Notes under the pieces: model-generated
The model's database searches: none
Told to the model about the DNA's origin: nothing
The model's input: only the letters and a program-made list of their open reading frames with translations
Assembly (NCBI GenBank): GCA_031002005.1
Contig: CM061919.1
Span: 11,293,687 to 11,357,686 of the forward strand
Reading direction: 5' to 3'
Length of the DNA: 64,000 bases
From: Vandiemenella viatica
Lineage: Eukaryota; Arthropoda; Insecta; Orthoptera; Morabidae
Shown here: positions 43,561 to 54,086 of the stretch, piece by piece
How positions within the stretch are numbered: position 1 is the stretch's first letter
Layout: every line of letters starts with the position of its first letter
Translations under genes and position numbers: made by a program

Positions 43561-43562
43561 TA

Positions 43563-43765
43563 TCAATTGCATTTTGGAGGACGCGGGTTCGAATCCCCAT
43601 CTGTGCATCTAGATTTGGGTTGTCCATGGTTTCCCCAAATCACTCCAGATGAATGCCAGGATGCTTCCTTCAGAAAGGCCATGGCAGAATTCCTTCCCGT
43701 TCCTTGTCACCAGTCCCATCCCGCCTCTAATGACCTTAGCCGTCAACGAGGTGTAAAGCAGTTAA
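43563..43765 (+). mobile_element. tRNA-derived SINE (copy 3)
   Basis: Sense orientation: TTTTGGAGGACGCGGGTTCG with B box GGGTTCGAATCCCC, GGTTTCCCCAAATCACTCCA, GCCATGGCAGAATTCCTTCC, GTCAACGAGGTGTAAAGCAG and an A-rich tail to about 43774. It lacks most of the tRNA-like head. It lies at the junction of LINE-E (left) and LINE-B (right). Confidence 0.85.
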
Positions 43766-43779
43766 AAAAAAAAGTTTAT

Positions 43780-43946
43780 CAAGTCAACATTAAGTCTGGA
43801 GTCTTGTTGTATTCCAAAGGACTGAAAATATGCCATAGTAGAACCAGTTCATAAGAGTGGACCCTTTAATTTAACTTCAATGATGTGCAGCTTGATGGAG
43901 AGTTGTTTAAGCTGCTACAGTAGGAATATATTTGAGAAAAAGAAGC

Positions 43947-43980
<34 letters not shown>

Positions 43981-44272
43981 TCAGAAGCATGGGTATAGCA
44001 GAGGTTATTCCTGTGAATCTCGGTTAGTAGGTTTTGTACAAGATATTTCAAATGAAACCGACAAGGGGGACTAAGTAGATAGTGTTACACAAGATCCTTT
44101 TAAGAACTCTGACAGAGTTGGACACAGAATGGTTGTGAATAAGGTTAAGACCATTGGGATAAACTAAAATATTTCTTCTTGCTAGGTGGAGGAATTCTTA
44201 AGTGGTAGAAAGTGGAGAGTCAAAGTGGGTAATGCAATACCTTCAGCAATGTTGTTGATCTGCAAACCAGGT
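43780..44272 (+). mobile_element. LINE-B fragment, RT first half
   Basis: Sense fragment in broken frames: TTGTATTCCAAAGGACTGAA (PKDWKYA block) then AACCAGTTCATAAGAGTGG (EPVHKSG), CTCTTTAATTTAACTTCAAT (the NxxPISLTS position), a T run of 28 bases at 43950-43977, GGTTATTCCTGTGAATCTCG (GYSCESRL) and GTCAAAGTGGGTAATGCA. It stops where an opposite-strand LINE begins. Confidence 0.72.
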
Positions 44273-45999
44273 TCTTTCCTCACTGATATTTCTCATGTAG
44301 TAGCTTTTTTCTCTCTATCATTTTGCCTACAACTGATGTCAAACGTTGGCCTGTAATTTTAACCCAGTTATCACCCCTCCTTTATGAACCAGTACTATTG
44401 TCACACTTTTCTAGTCTTCTGATAAACAGTAAGATTCCAGACTTACATAAATAATACTTCACGGTAAGGTACAATATCAAATCCTACTATGTTTGATAGA
44501 AAGGTAGTAATATTATCTACACTTGCCCCTTTGTGCTTTTTTAGCTTTCTTAGTATCTTTATAATTTTCTGAGGATCATTTTCAAATTTTGTTTCCTCAT
44601 TTCTACTTAAATGGAGATGATCCTGTGATTTCTTACCTCCCATTCCAAGATGATAGTCCCTAATGGTCTCATTAAACCAGTCACGCAATATTTTTACCAT
44701 TTACAAATCCTCAGTAACTTCTTCTTAACTCCTGTTTACAATTGTCTGAATACCTTCCCTTTAACGTAGCCATAGAAATTTGTAGATCCATTGTTCAAAT
44801 AATATTCTTCATAAACCCATCTTTCCCTTATTTGCTGTTATCAATTGCTTTTTAGTAGTTGCAAATAATCCATATTGCCTTGCTTTCTCTTAACTCAGTA
44901 GTGTTCTCTTCCCACTAACTTCTTTAACTTCATCACCTCCCTATTGTAGTATCTAGGTTCTATATTTCTCTTTTATTTTCTGTTTTGGAATAAATATTTT
45001 TCGCCCTTTTAATATATCCTTGAATTCTTCCTAAGTTGCCTCTACTGTATTACTGCCATCCTTCTATTTGCTGAACCTTAATTACCTTTAAATATCTTTT
45101 TAGTTCTGAGAGTGGTGTCTAATTGTACCCTGTTTAACTATTCAATTTTAGCCAGTGGTTTACTGAATCCTGCAATATCCATTATAACTATATTGTGACC
45201 ATTTATTCATTCAGTTGCTTCGGACCACACAAGGTTTTCATCGGTCTTTATTGTGTAATGCCTCTTTCCCTTACTGAGGTATTTGCAGATTTCTGCTCAC
45301 TTGTATTTGTAATCTTATTCCCTGCCCAGTTGCCCCTTGGCAAATATAAATCCTCAGCAATAATGGCCATTTTACCCTCACATCTGAACTGTGAATATTA
45401 ATTTAGTTTCTCCCCAAGAGTCACATCTTTGTCAAACATTCCTCCCCTACTGCAAGCAGCCAACACCCAGATTTTTCTCTTTTATCTATTAACACATGAG
45501 AACTGTAGTGATCTTTGCTAACCCATATGAATTCCCCTCCACTATTTGCCCCTCTATCTCTGAGGTACTATGTAACTGTCTAGGAAATCCTCAATGACTA
45601 GCATTCTTTCTTTTAACAATGAATCTACCTCTATAATTACTTGTAGTTTGTGTATCCCTGTTAAGTTTCCAAATTTTATTACTTTGTTCATTATACTTCT
45701 ACAGTTGCCACTAACTCTCTTATTATTAGATTTGTGATATTTTCAGCAGTACCCTTCATCTTCATCCTCATTTTTTATTATTTCAACAACCTCAACTGTT
45801 GACGGGTTATTATTTTTTTCCAAACGTGCATATGCAATCAGTATACCTTTGATCACAGATTTCTATCCCCACACTAGCAGCCCCTAAACTTAAAAAAAGG
45901 GCATATCATTACTGATAGTGGGCTTCCTTACAGATTTAGCTAATAAATCAGAAAGTATCCCTTTCCCCCCTCATATTTAGGTGTAGGCCATTCCTAGTA

Positions 46000-46839
46000 A
46001 AAGCCAACCTACCAAAGATGTCAACAGATATAAGCCCCAAGACAAAACTAATGCCTTTCCCATGCAGCATCTCAGTCTCCATGTTTACCTTCCTCACGGC
46101 ATGGTTCAATCATAGCTCATCATGGTGACTCAAGACCTGCATGAGTTCCACCCTGTTATGCTGTAACTCCTCCTCCATCTTCCTTGGGGCACTTTCTGTA
46201 GTGTAAGTAATTTTTTTTTTTTAATTGCTTTACGCCTCGTCGACAGCTAAGGTCATTAGAGGCGGGATGGGACTGGGGACAAGGAATGGGAAGGAATTCA
46301 GCCATGGCCTTTTTGAAGCAATCATCCCGACATTCGCCTGCAGTGATTTGGGGAAACTGGATGCCCAGACGGGGATTCGAACCCACGTCCTCCCAAATGC
46401 GGTGTAATTTATGTTCCCTCAATACAATTGCCTGTACCTCCCACTATCACTACTCTATCATCCTTAGTAAAATCTCTACAAACTGATCCTCCATTATCTG
46501 ATGTAATGTAGCACTAAGTTTGAAAAACTTGACCTGGTATCCTGTGCCTACCTGATTTTGCAAAAGAGAACCTACACCTCTACCATGGCTACCACTTAGC
46601 AGCAGAACCTTTTTCTTCCTATATTTTATTTCCACACCTCTATTCCCAAAGGTCTGCTTCACCTTATGTACACCTGTAGCTATACGAGGATCTTCCCCAT
46701 CTGACTCTGGTAACAAGTCAAACCCATTCCTCCCCACAAAATCTGAAGTATCTAGCACCTTCTTCCAGCTAACCCTATTTCTCCCATGGCCTGTTGCCAG
46801 TACCCAAGCAATCCTTTCACCCACCCCCATTAATCCCAC
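46000..46839 (-). pseudogene. LINE-F ORF1 with SGNH-like domain, split by a SINE
   Basis: The N-terminal side at 46450-46839 contains VSWKKVLDTSDFVGRNGFDL and block I KKVLLLSGSHGRGVGSLLQN with the Ser of SGSHGR. After the SINE (46213-46405) the frame pieces MEEELQHNRVELMQVLSHHD and HGKGISFVLGLISVDIFGRL-like sequence lead to block V FTRNGLHLNMRGE (about 45960-46010) with the conserved His. So a second, different LINE in this window also has an esterase-type ORF1. Broken by the SINE and by stops. Confidence 0.7.
46213..46405 (-). mobile_element. tRNA-derived SINE (copy 4) inside LINE-F ORF1
   Basis: Minus strand: GGGTTCGAATCCCCGTCTGG, GTTTCCCCAAATCACTGCAG, GGCCATGGCTGAATTCCTTC, CGACGAGGCGTAAAGCAATT and an A-rich tail (poly-T at 46211-46223 on the plus strand). 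Flanks GTGTAAGTAATTT and GTGTAATTT suggest the target duplication. Head truncated. Confidence 0.88.
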
Positions 46840-46999
46840 TATCTATCATTTGTACCAATATGACCCAAACCTGAAGGACCCTAATCATTTCACCCATCTT
46901 TCTGATCATTTCGCCCATATTTCTGTTTATTTCACCCATGTTTCTGTTTATTTCACCCATGTTTCTGATCATTTTGGTCATCTCCCTGATCCTGTCGTC

Positions 47000-47143
47000 C
47001 TTATTAGGGTTGAAAAGTGTGTGCTATTGTAAATCAATACTGAACCACATCAAAAATATCTGTAAGGAAAGAAACTGGTTTTCAAATATCCAACATCACT
47101 TTAGGAAAGGATATTCATGTGAATCTCAGTTAGTGGTCCATTA
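47000..47143 (+). mobile_element. LINE-B, left part, split by a pogo-like element
   Basis: Sense RT piece: CATCACTTTAGGAAAGGATA (FRKGYS), GTGAATCTCAGTTAGTGG (CESQLV). Continues at 48417 beyond the inserted element. Confidence 0.72.
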
Positions 47144-48416
47144 GGTAAAGTGCCCGAAGTCTGTTCCCTGCCTTAAATCTGTCCCCCCCTTTAACTCTCA
47201 AGGTAAGTGCTGAAATCTAGAAAGAGCATAGGAAAATATTCATAACAATGCATTTGACTACTGGCAGTGTCTTAGTTGCTTTGTTGTGTTCATTTACACT
47301 CAAACGTTTTAGAAATAGGTTTTGTGAAAGCTTGCTACAGTGAGTAAACAACTTTAAATAGTTATATTAACATCTCACAGTACATTTCACGTTATTTAAC
47401 AATTGGTAATTATAGAGTACCATTTAACATTGCATTCCAATTATCGCAGATATGTAGCTGCAGTTGTTTGTTTAGAATAAGTCACCATTTTTATTATAAT
47501 TGGAGTTATAAATCTGTCCCCTATGAGATTCTCAAATCCGTCCTGGAAACGGATTTAGGACTGTCATAATTAATGAAGCATGTGTGTTGTACTGAAAGTT
47601 TTACAGAGAAAAAAAAACAATTTTGAGAATGAGATAAAGTTGCTGTAAAGCTAAAGGTTATGTGCAATGGAAAAAAGCAAGTTCACAAAAGTTTTATCAT
47701 ACAGACCTGAGAACCCATTCCTAGTAAGACAAACTCCCCATAAGACAATTCGAGAAGCCTCTCTTGGAAAAAAACAAACTGTGGCTGGATGTCAAAAGAA
47801 ACATTTGCAATCAAATGCAAAAAGATTAATCATTATTGAAAATAAAGATCATGTGGGGACCTCATAGACAGAACTTTCCAAAGAGGAAACAAAGAAGTTC
47901 AAGCAGCAATGAGGATGAAAAAAGGATTTCCACTGGTGGGTACTGATGATGAGGTTATATCAAGCAATAAGGATGCATCATGTCCAAATTGTGGAAAGTG
48001 TTTTGCCCAAAATAAGCGTGAAGAGAAATGGCTCATGCATTCAAAATGCTTTCAGTGGCGCCAGGAGGTGAGCTCATCTTAAAAAAAGTAAAACAAATAA
48101 TTGTTTAGTAAAATCTGTGTTGTAATATTTATAAATTTACCATAAGGGATGTTAACACTATACTAGTCCAAAAAACAAATGAGTCAATGATAAATGGAAA
48201 GGGAGACGGAATTAAGACATCTTTTTTGAAACATCAAAAGCTGCACTCTTTTCATTGTTTAATATTTTTTCTTAAGAAAGATTTAGGTATTTAGTATAAA
48301 CAGCAATAATAGTTATTGAGTTTAGTTCTTTAAATCAATTTTTTAATAATTTATTACTCTAAATCATTTTCAGAATTGACAATTTTGCTTCAGGGGACTA
48401 TATGGGCACTTTCCCT
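47144..48416 (+). mobile_element. pogo-like element inserted in LINE-B
   Basis: Starts GGTAAAGTGCCCGAAG and ends with GGGCACTTTCCC (rc GGGAAAGTGCCC), short inverted ends next to TA on both sides (47142-47143, 48417-48418), as in the Tc1/mariner superfamily. The interior contains only the end of a transposase at 47667-48080. LINE-B reading blocks continue in order on both sides, which independently supports the boundaries. Confidence 0.7.
47667..48080 (+). pseudogene. pogo-like transposase C-terminus with Cys-rich motif
   Basis: The first open piece is KFTKVLSYRPENPFLVRQTP with basic GKKQTVAGCQKKHLQSNAKR (47667-47867). After a frame change at about 47870, FPLVGTDDEVISSNKD leads to CPNCGKCFAQNKREEKWLMH and SKCFQWRQEVSS, a Cys-x2-Cys ... 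His ... Cys zinc-binding motif. The family pattern in insect pogo-like proteins is C-x2-C ... GE-x-W-x-x-C-x-x-C-x-x-W-x-H. Here one expected Cys is His or Met. The DDE core is absent, so this is a deleted copy. Confidence 0.6.
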
Positions 48417-49530
48417 TATGCAATATATTTTGGATGACATGGGCTGCTGAATTGGATGCTAATAGTGCATCACTCGATCTTTCTATGAAATTTTGCCAGG
48501 TGAGCCCACAAAATGGTGTTAAAAAAGATAAAAACCATTGGAGCAGGGTTGAGGGATTCTTAAAACATAGAATCCAAAGAATTGGGGTAAGAAATGCAGT
48601 ATCAAAATAATCTGAAATGAAAATGGGAACCACAAGGTATAGCGGAACCATTGCTGTTCATTATTCTCATGAGTGATTATGTTAAAGATTTACGGTTAGA
48701 AAGTAGGTTGTTCACAGTTAACATAATGTTATATAACAGGATCAAAATGTGAGAAGAATGGAAACAGCGGCTTTGTGACCTGCGCAGACTAGGTATATAA
48801 CTGGGTTAGGTTAATATGGAATGAAGATTACCAAGAAGAGTTGGCTCAATAGGTACATACATAAAAGACTAAAGGTTTCTTATGACTTTAACGTGAGAAA
48901 AGGATTACTCGTTGAAGACTTGAAGTGTAAATATCTTGTGTCGCATTGTTAATAAACTCAACTAGGCAGGTGACAGAAACGGTATCAAAATGCTTAGTTC
49001 ACTGGGGAGAGTGATGAGAGGCTGTACCACTAAATCTTTGAATCAGACCACTGCTGAAAATGGTGGTGTACTATGGGATCCAAATTATGGGCATCAAATA
49101 AAGAAGATGGAAAAGGTTCAAAGGAGGGAAGTTAGTCTCTGCAACTGACATGATAAAGGATCTGGATCTGGATTCGTTAGAAGACAGGATTGAAAAGTGT
49201 GTTGAGAATGTGCAACCCATACATTGGTGATAATGATTGGAATGATAATGACGGAAGAGTTAAGAGAATTGCATGGAAGTGAAAAGACAACTATGATCAC
49301 AAGTTGTCACTAAATTTAATGCTTGAGGGAGTGAGAAAACTATTATTTGTGGGCAAAGGAGTCAGGGATTGGAATAAATTACAAAGGAAAGTGATGAATA
49401 ATTTAACAAAAACTGAAAGAATTTAAAATACGTAAAGGGCAAAAATAAGTGAACACACGAAAAGCGAAAAATGTTTGTGCAGGAAATTGCGCGCACTCCA
49501 TCGCAATTAAACATCATGTGGAAGAGAAAA
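48417..49530 (+). mobile_element. LINE-B, right part to its 3' end
   Basis: Sense: the catalytic-block relic (ATCACTCGATCTTTCTATGA, AL-x-LDFAKAFD position), GGGAACCACAAGGTATAGCG (GVPQGS position), GAAGACTTGAAGTGTAAATA, AAGGTTCAAAGGAGGGAAGT (VQRRAAR), TGGATCTGGATTCGTTAGAA, AAGTTGTCACTAAATTTAAT, GTCAGGGATTGGAATAAATT (VRDWNKL), ending GCGCACTCCATCGCAATTAAACATC. Many stops and shifts; older than the copies at 17.3 and 59.3 kb. Confidence 0.85.
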
Positions 49531-50904
49531 GAAACGCATGAAAATAAATTATAACTATATCAAACATAAGTGATAAGGAGAGTTTTCAATTGTAATTAGG
49601 GGATTGAGAGACTAGAACCATTACCTAAAGAGTAAATGAACAATATAGGTTACTCAAACTGTGAAAGATTTTAAGGCAAAAATGTGTCGGAATCATAATA
49701 AGGGAAGTAGGGAAAATTCAACCTCCTAATTAGGTCCTTGGCAATTAATAATAATAATATACAGTTATAATAATAATTATTATTATTATTATAACTGTCT
49801 TTTCCATAGTCATAAGACGTATTATTTTCAAGCAGTAATTCCATTTTAATACAGCCTAGACCATTATTTTCAAGCAGAAATTAGGTTGTAATACAGCCTG
49901 GATCAGCATGAAACCGTTAAATGTACTTCGGAAAGAATTTCTAGTGGCGTCTTGCATTTGACCACTTCGGTATTATGATGATAACTCCTGGCGGAATCGT
50001 GATCTCCAGTAATCCCATTATCTGGATAGTAAAATATCTAAATTCTGAGAAAAAGAGTTATAAAACATTTTACTCAATTAGTTATGAAGCATCTTGAATT
50101 TGTTTAGACAGTGGTTATATTTTTGGAACACAGCAAGCCAAGAGTAAAAATTTTTCAGTTGGAAAACCATTTAGAAATTATATAAAGCATTATAGCACCT
50201 TTTTGACATATCTGAAGCAGCTAATCAGAAACTAGAAAGCGTTGTAGAAATATGTTTTAAGTCCTAGTAACTTCTGCCACTGATCGTATTAACATACGAT
50301 TGTTAGTAAACAAAGCTTGGTGCCATGGCAACCAGAAGCAGGCAATTTGAAGTTGTTAGCAACTTGTTTTTAATGTATTTAAATAGGTAAATCTTGCATA
50401 AGAGACACTTTCAGCCATATCTACGATTCACGTTGGATAAATTTTGGGTATAGACTTAGCGACGATCGAACTTTGTAAAAATAAATGTTAATGTTTGCAT
50501 TACGAAAACCATGAATGAAACGAACTCGTTATACTGTCCATATTACGGATATTTCCACTGTGGCTGTAGGTAATCCAAAAGTTACACGTCTAATGTAAAA
50601 GAATGTGCCTACCAAAAAATTCCATCAAAACATTATCTGCATTTATTAATGACTTGCAGGGTGATTGCCAAACAGGCGAAGGAAAAAAAAAAAAAAAAAA
50701 AAAAACTCCACGCAAAACGAGCCGAGCTTCGCGGATTCAGGGCTCCCTTTCCTATTGACCTAAATAAACATATCATTTGTGGTAGGTAGACGTAAACCGC
50801 TTGGAACATTTTCAGGTTAGATAGTAGACTGATCGCTCCATACCGACGTTGCAGCGCGCTGCTAATCCAACAAAAAAAAGGTATAAGAGGAACTTATGTG
50901 GTTT
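49531..50904. other. Unassigned AT-rich DNA
   Basis: An (ATT)n/(AAT)n palindromic simple repeat lies at 49747-49797 and a poly-A run of about 23 bases at 50682-50704. No coding sequence supported. Confidence 0.45.
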
Positions 50905-50975
50905 TCGAATTGACAAAACGACTTTAGAGAAGGATGTTAATGCGACTCTCAGTTAGTAGCCTATATCCAATAGAT
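50905..50975 (+). mobile_element. LINE-B-like fragment
   Basis: CGACTTTAGAGAAGGATGTT, AATGCGACTCTCAGTTAGTA aligns with the FRKGYSCESQLV block at 47085-47130. Only about 70 bases recognisable. Confidence 0.45.
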
Positions 50976-51009
50976 CTAAGATGAATTAGGCAAGGGAACA
51001 AATTGAAAC

Positions 51010-51180
51010 AATTTCACACCAGAAAAAAATTGCAGAGATGATATAATCAAAGCTCTAAAAGAAACATTAGGTTTTAAGGAACAAGCCGCCCGAAAACCTT
51101 GGATCACAGAAGAAATTTTGGAGTTGATGGATCATAGGATAAGGCACAAAATGGCTCAGGAAGAGAGCACAGAGACAATT
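51010..51180 (+). pseudogene. Fragment of an RTE-like LINE, endonuclease-RT linker
   Basis: Plus-strand frame with DDIIKALKETLGFKEQAARK and PWITEEILELMDHRIRHKM, the PWI[TS]EE-[IV]-LELxDxR motif that precedes the RT in RTE-type and related LINEs. About 55 codons, both ends missing. Confidence 0.65.
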
Positions 51181-51184
51181 TAGA

Positions 51185-52215
51185 ATCCAAATAAACAGAA
51201 AATTCAAACACATACATCTTATCCATTCTGTGATTACTCACAAGATAACTGTACAAGTTTGATAAAGACACAACATTTATAATTAAAATAACATCTTATT
51301 TATATAATTTCTCACTGTTTACATTTATGTTAATCACTGTGATTTAAATCCAACATTTGGTTTGCAAATACTCATCAATACTGTAGAAGCAGTTATCCAG
51401 CAAGTACGTCTTCAGCCCTCAGTGAATTTAGTATATTCTCTTACAGACTTGATCTTATGTTGTAGATTATTAAATAACCTGATTCCCATATGAAGTTGTC
51501 CTTTTTGACATAGGGTAGTATTTGTTTGTGGTGTCTGTAAATCGTGTGCACATCATTGATTGTTTGTTTGTGGTGTGTACTCAGAAGCTTTCTGAATGTT
51601 ATGGTTTCGAGCATATATATACGGAGCTGTTTTAGAATTTGCATCTTTCTGAATAAAATTCTACATTATATTCTACTTTGTATATCTTTCTTCTTCTTCT
51701 CGTTATGGCCAGGTAAGGACCACGTTCCAATTTCAGTTCCTCTCCTGTTGTTTTTTCTTTCTTCCTTTCCAGCACTCCTTGATTATTGCACAGAATTCTT
51801 TTTGTCTCTTCAGACCATTTTGCACTCGTTTTATTCTCCTATTTACTTTGGAATTCTGCCATATTCGAAATATGATTTCGAAAATTTTCCCTTTCTGTAT
51901 CCTTTTCATAATTGTAATAATTTTTTCTGCATTTTGTAACATTTTACACTTGGCGGGGAGTTTCCCCAGAAAATAATACCATGCCTTAATAATGGGTGCA
52001 TATACCTGTATGCAAAATAATTATTCCTAATTGTTTCATTTGAAATGCATACAACGAATATTCTCATCATGTAGAAGATAGTATTTAATTTTTTACAAAT
52101 GTATTCAATGTATGTGTTCCATTTTAAAATCTCTTGTATCCATGCTGCTAGAAATTTTATGTTTTCTACATTTTTAAGTAGTTCATCACAGAGTTGGTAA
52201 TCATGCACTATAGGT
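51185..52215 (-). mobile_element. LINE-C copy 2, 5'-truncated
   Basis: Parallel to 37955-38680: CAATACTGTAGAAGCAGT, CTGATTCCCATATGAAGTTG, GACATAGGGTAGTATTTGTT, CACATCATTGATTGTTTG, ATGGTTTCGAGCATATATAT, TTGGCGGGGAGTTTCCCC-like blocks and CAACGAATATTCTCATCATG. It covers the C-terminal ORF2 and 3' region only. A foreign piece is inserted at 51682-51915. No clear tail at the 3' end. Confidence 0.85.
51682..51915 (-). mobile_element. Foreign fragment inside LINE-C copy 2
   Basis: Absent from the first LINE-C copy at the corresponding place (38360-38400). On the minus strand it encodes RRIKRVQNGLKRQKEFCAII, KECWKGRKKKQQERN and ends near TGGCCATAACGAGAAGAAGA with a GAA repeat, like the (trinucleotide)n 3' tail of an RTE-type LINE. 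Family uncertain. Confidence 0.55.
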
Positions 52216-52315
52216 GTGATTAGAAGGCTGTGGTTTAACAGGTTATAGTTCCTACCTACCGCCTAAAGGAAGCGCCACCAGCGCACAGAGTCAAAGGAAG
52301 TGTTAGTGCCGGCGC
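52216..52315. other. Left flank of the P-like array
   Basis: Unassigned. Ends with ATTTGAAAC (52316-52324), the same 9 bases found after the third unit at 57612-57620. Confidence 0.6.
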
Positions 52316-52511
52316 ATTTGAAACCATGGAGGAAGGAATAATATGGAGACGACGCAAGAGACCTTTACCACGCATGGGAGTGAAGCAGGCCGGCGGAGGA
52401 GTGGGGGGGCATGGCCGGAGTGGCGGGGGCTTGACCGCTTCCCAACAAACACGGGGAGTATGTACAAACACCTCAAGGGGACTCTAGGATAAACGTGACG
52501 CCGCAATCTGG

Positions 52512-52960
52512 TGATGGATTATTATGTAACTCGATGAGACAAATAAAAAATGAAGAATAAAATTTTTTGATATCCTGCTTAGTTTTCGAGATATTCTGTC
52601 TCAAATGTGAAATGGTTTTGGTTGAAATTCAGAAGAAAAAAATTATTCAAAGTCAAATTTTATGATGAATTTTTATTTAAAAAGACGAGACAAATAAAAA
52701 ATAAAGAGTAAAATTTTCGATATTTCACCTAGTTCTCGAGATATACTGTCTCAAAAGTGAGGTGTCTTGAGTTGAAATGCAGAAGAAAAATTTCGCAAAA
52801 GTCAAATTTAATGACGGATTCTTATGTAACACGACGAAAAAACTCGATAATAAGGAATAAATGTTTTCGATATCTTGCTTAGTTTGGGGGATATACAACA
52901 TCCAAATTGAGGGGTTTAGGTTTGGATGCAGGCTGGACCAAAAATTAATTCTGTCAAAGC
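52512..52960 (+). repeat. Three ~150-bp subrepeats inside the P-like unit
   Basis: Starts at 52512, about 52664 and 52812. Each has GATGRATTYTTATKTAA, (G)ACRA-AAATAA, TTTCGATATYTYRCYTAG, GAGATATAC and GTTGAAATGCAGAAG or relatives. The same trio occurs in units 2, 3 and 4 (inverted at about 61690-62160). Confidence 0.8.
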
Positions 52961-53824
52961 CACAATGATTACATGGTTGACATGCAGAATGGATATTTCA
53001 GTTTTATTACTACCACTTGTGGTTAGTCTGAAATGTGTCCTAGACCAGAAAAAAAGTAAGAGGACCCACTCTAGGGATGAGCAACCCAGACATTTTGTAG
53101 GCTGGTACCAGAAATAAAATGTTTATTCAGTCACCTTAATGAACATTCTCTTGATCAAGATGTGTTGTCTAATTTCACAGCCCTACTTATTAGGACAATT
53201 GTAAAAAAATTATCTTTCAGTTAGATTTAGATACGGGGGGAGGGGGGGGGAGAATGTTGTACAAAAAAAAAAGAGACTAAATTAGAAACACATTCCCCAA
53301 ATTGATTTTGTTCAAAGGCCAATAACTTCTTTATTTATGAAGACCATTTTTATTTCTGCATGAACCTGTTTCGACATAAACAGATGAGAAAGATTTCAAA
53401 ATCGGTAAAAATAGGTATAGACGTATTTACAAACAGAAACAAGTCTTATATGAAGCTTTAAAAATAACCTAAGTCAATGGCCTATTTAAAAATTAATAAA
53501 ACTCACAGCTTCTCACATAACAGTTAATTTCATCATCCATTGTCAGTATAATCAGCAACGTGACGAAAGAAATCGTAATAGTAAATTCACTGAATCGCGA
53601 AGTAAAACACGCCCCTTTAAATCTCATTTTAAACACTCGTTAAAAAATAATGCTAGTCTATTATGTGCAAAATAGCAAGGTTTGCTGATTTTCTACACTA
53701 CACCAAGAAAAATTTGAGAACAAAGTCATCCCATTGAGAGCTATGACTAAATATTTATTGACGTGCTGCAAAGTTTGCGGTGTCTACCTCTCACTTCAAC
53801 AACGATAATTACAATTCAACTTAC

Positions 53825-53895
53825 TTATGAAATGATATTCCAGGTTCTTTCCTGTCTGGCTTATTTGTGCAACCGTACGCAACACAAGCTGGCAT
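53825..53895 (-). pseudogene. THAP-domain first exon, unit 1
   Basis: Start codon at 53895; reads MPACVAYGCTNKPDRKEPGI SFHK in two runs, then donor AA|GTAAGT. This is the beginning of a THAP zinc-finger domain (C-x4-C at residues 4 and 9, then the GISFHKFP-like segment). THAP domains bind DNA in P-element transposases and in host factors. Only 24 codons are present: the rest of the domain (second Cys-x2-His pair, AVPTIF box) should be in later exons and is not found in the unit. Confidence 0.8.
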
Positions 53896-54074
53896 TTTTA
53901 AACACTTACACACAATACTAAATGAAATAATCACTGCATCTACCACAATGTGAACACCTTAATTGTTGGGAAGCGCCATATGGTCGCTGCCGGTGCTGCC
54001 ACCATGCGGGAGAGTTTAGTGCTTGCTTCACCGATTTAACGTCACTTCTCCTCCATATAATTCCTTCCTCCATG

Positions 54075-54086
54075 TTTGAAAGGGGT
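54075..54086 (+). repeat. 12-bp linker between units 1 and 2
   Basis: TTTGAAAGGGGT; identical to the linker at 55844-55855 and sharing TTTGAAA with the outer flanks. Confidence 0.85.

Larger units (their letters stand above)
44275..46850 (-). mobile_element. LINE-F, ORF1 to early RT, antisense
   Basis: Antisense element reading from ORF1 (46850) through the endonuclease region to the first RT blocks at 44275. Open pieces: linker and pre-RT at 44443-44700 with VKILRDWFNETIRDYHLG and PQKIIKILRKLKKHKGASVD; the RT start continues TIVLVHKGGD and TGQRLTSVVGK near 44310-44400. Wording is close to LINE-B, so this may be the 5' portion of the same or a sister family. The 3' part is missing, replaced by the sense LINE-B piece at 43780-44272. 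A SINE is inserted at 46213-46405. Confidence 0.7.
52325..54074 (-). mobile_element. P-like THAP element, array unit 1
   Basis: 1750-base non-autonomous DNA element. Ends CATGGAGGAAGGAATAATATG and (inverted) CATATAATTCCTTCCTCCATG. Oriented so that the THAP exon is on the minus strand near the right end. Internal parts: a GC-rich zone (52345-52440), three ~150-base subrepeats (52512-52960), a middle zone, a splice donor and the THAP exon (53825-53895). CATG-starting inverted ends, a candidate 8-9 base target duplication and a THAP exon all fit the P superfamily; a transposase body is absent. Compared with units 2 and 3 it lacks GAAATAGC near 53487. Confidence 0.75.

Noticed and set aside
49747..49797. 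AT palindrome as a foldback element
   Set aside because: Built of ATT/AAT simple repeats only.
52512..52960. Three evenly spaced subrepeats, considered as a CRISPR-like array
   Set aside because: Repeats are ~150 bp, diverged and contiguous, in eukaryotic transposon context; no short repeats with unique spacers.
52926..53117. Recurring 63-codon plus-strand frame in the P-like units, considered as a conserved small gene
   Set aside because: It recurs only because the unit is duplicated; no motif, and unit 4 does not preserve it.
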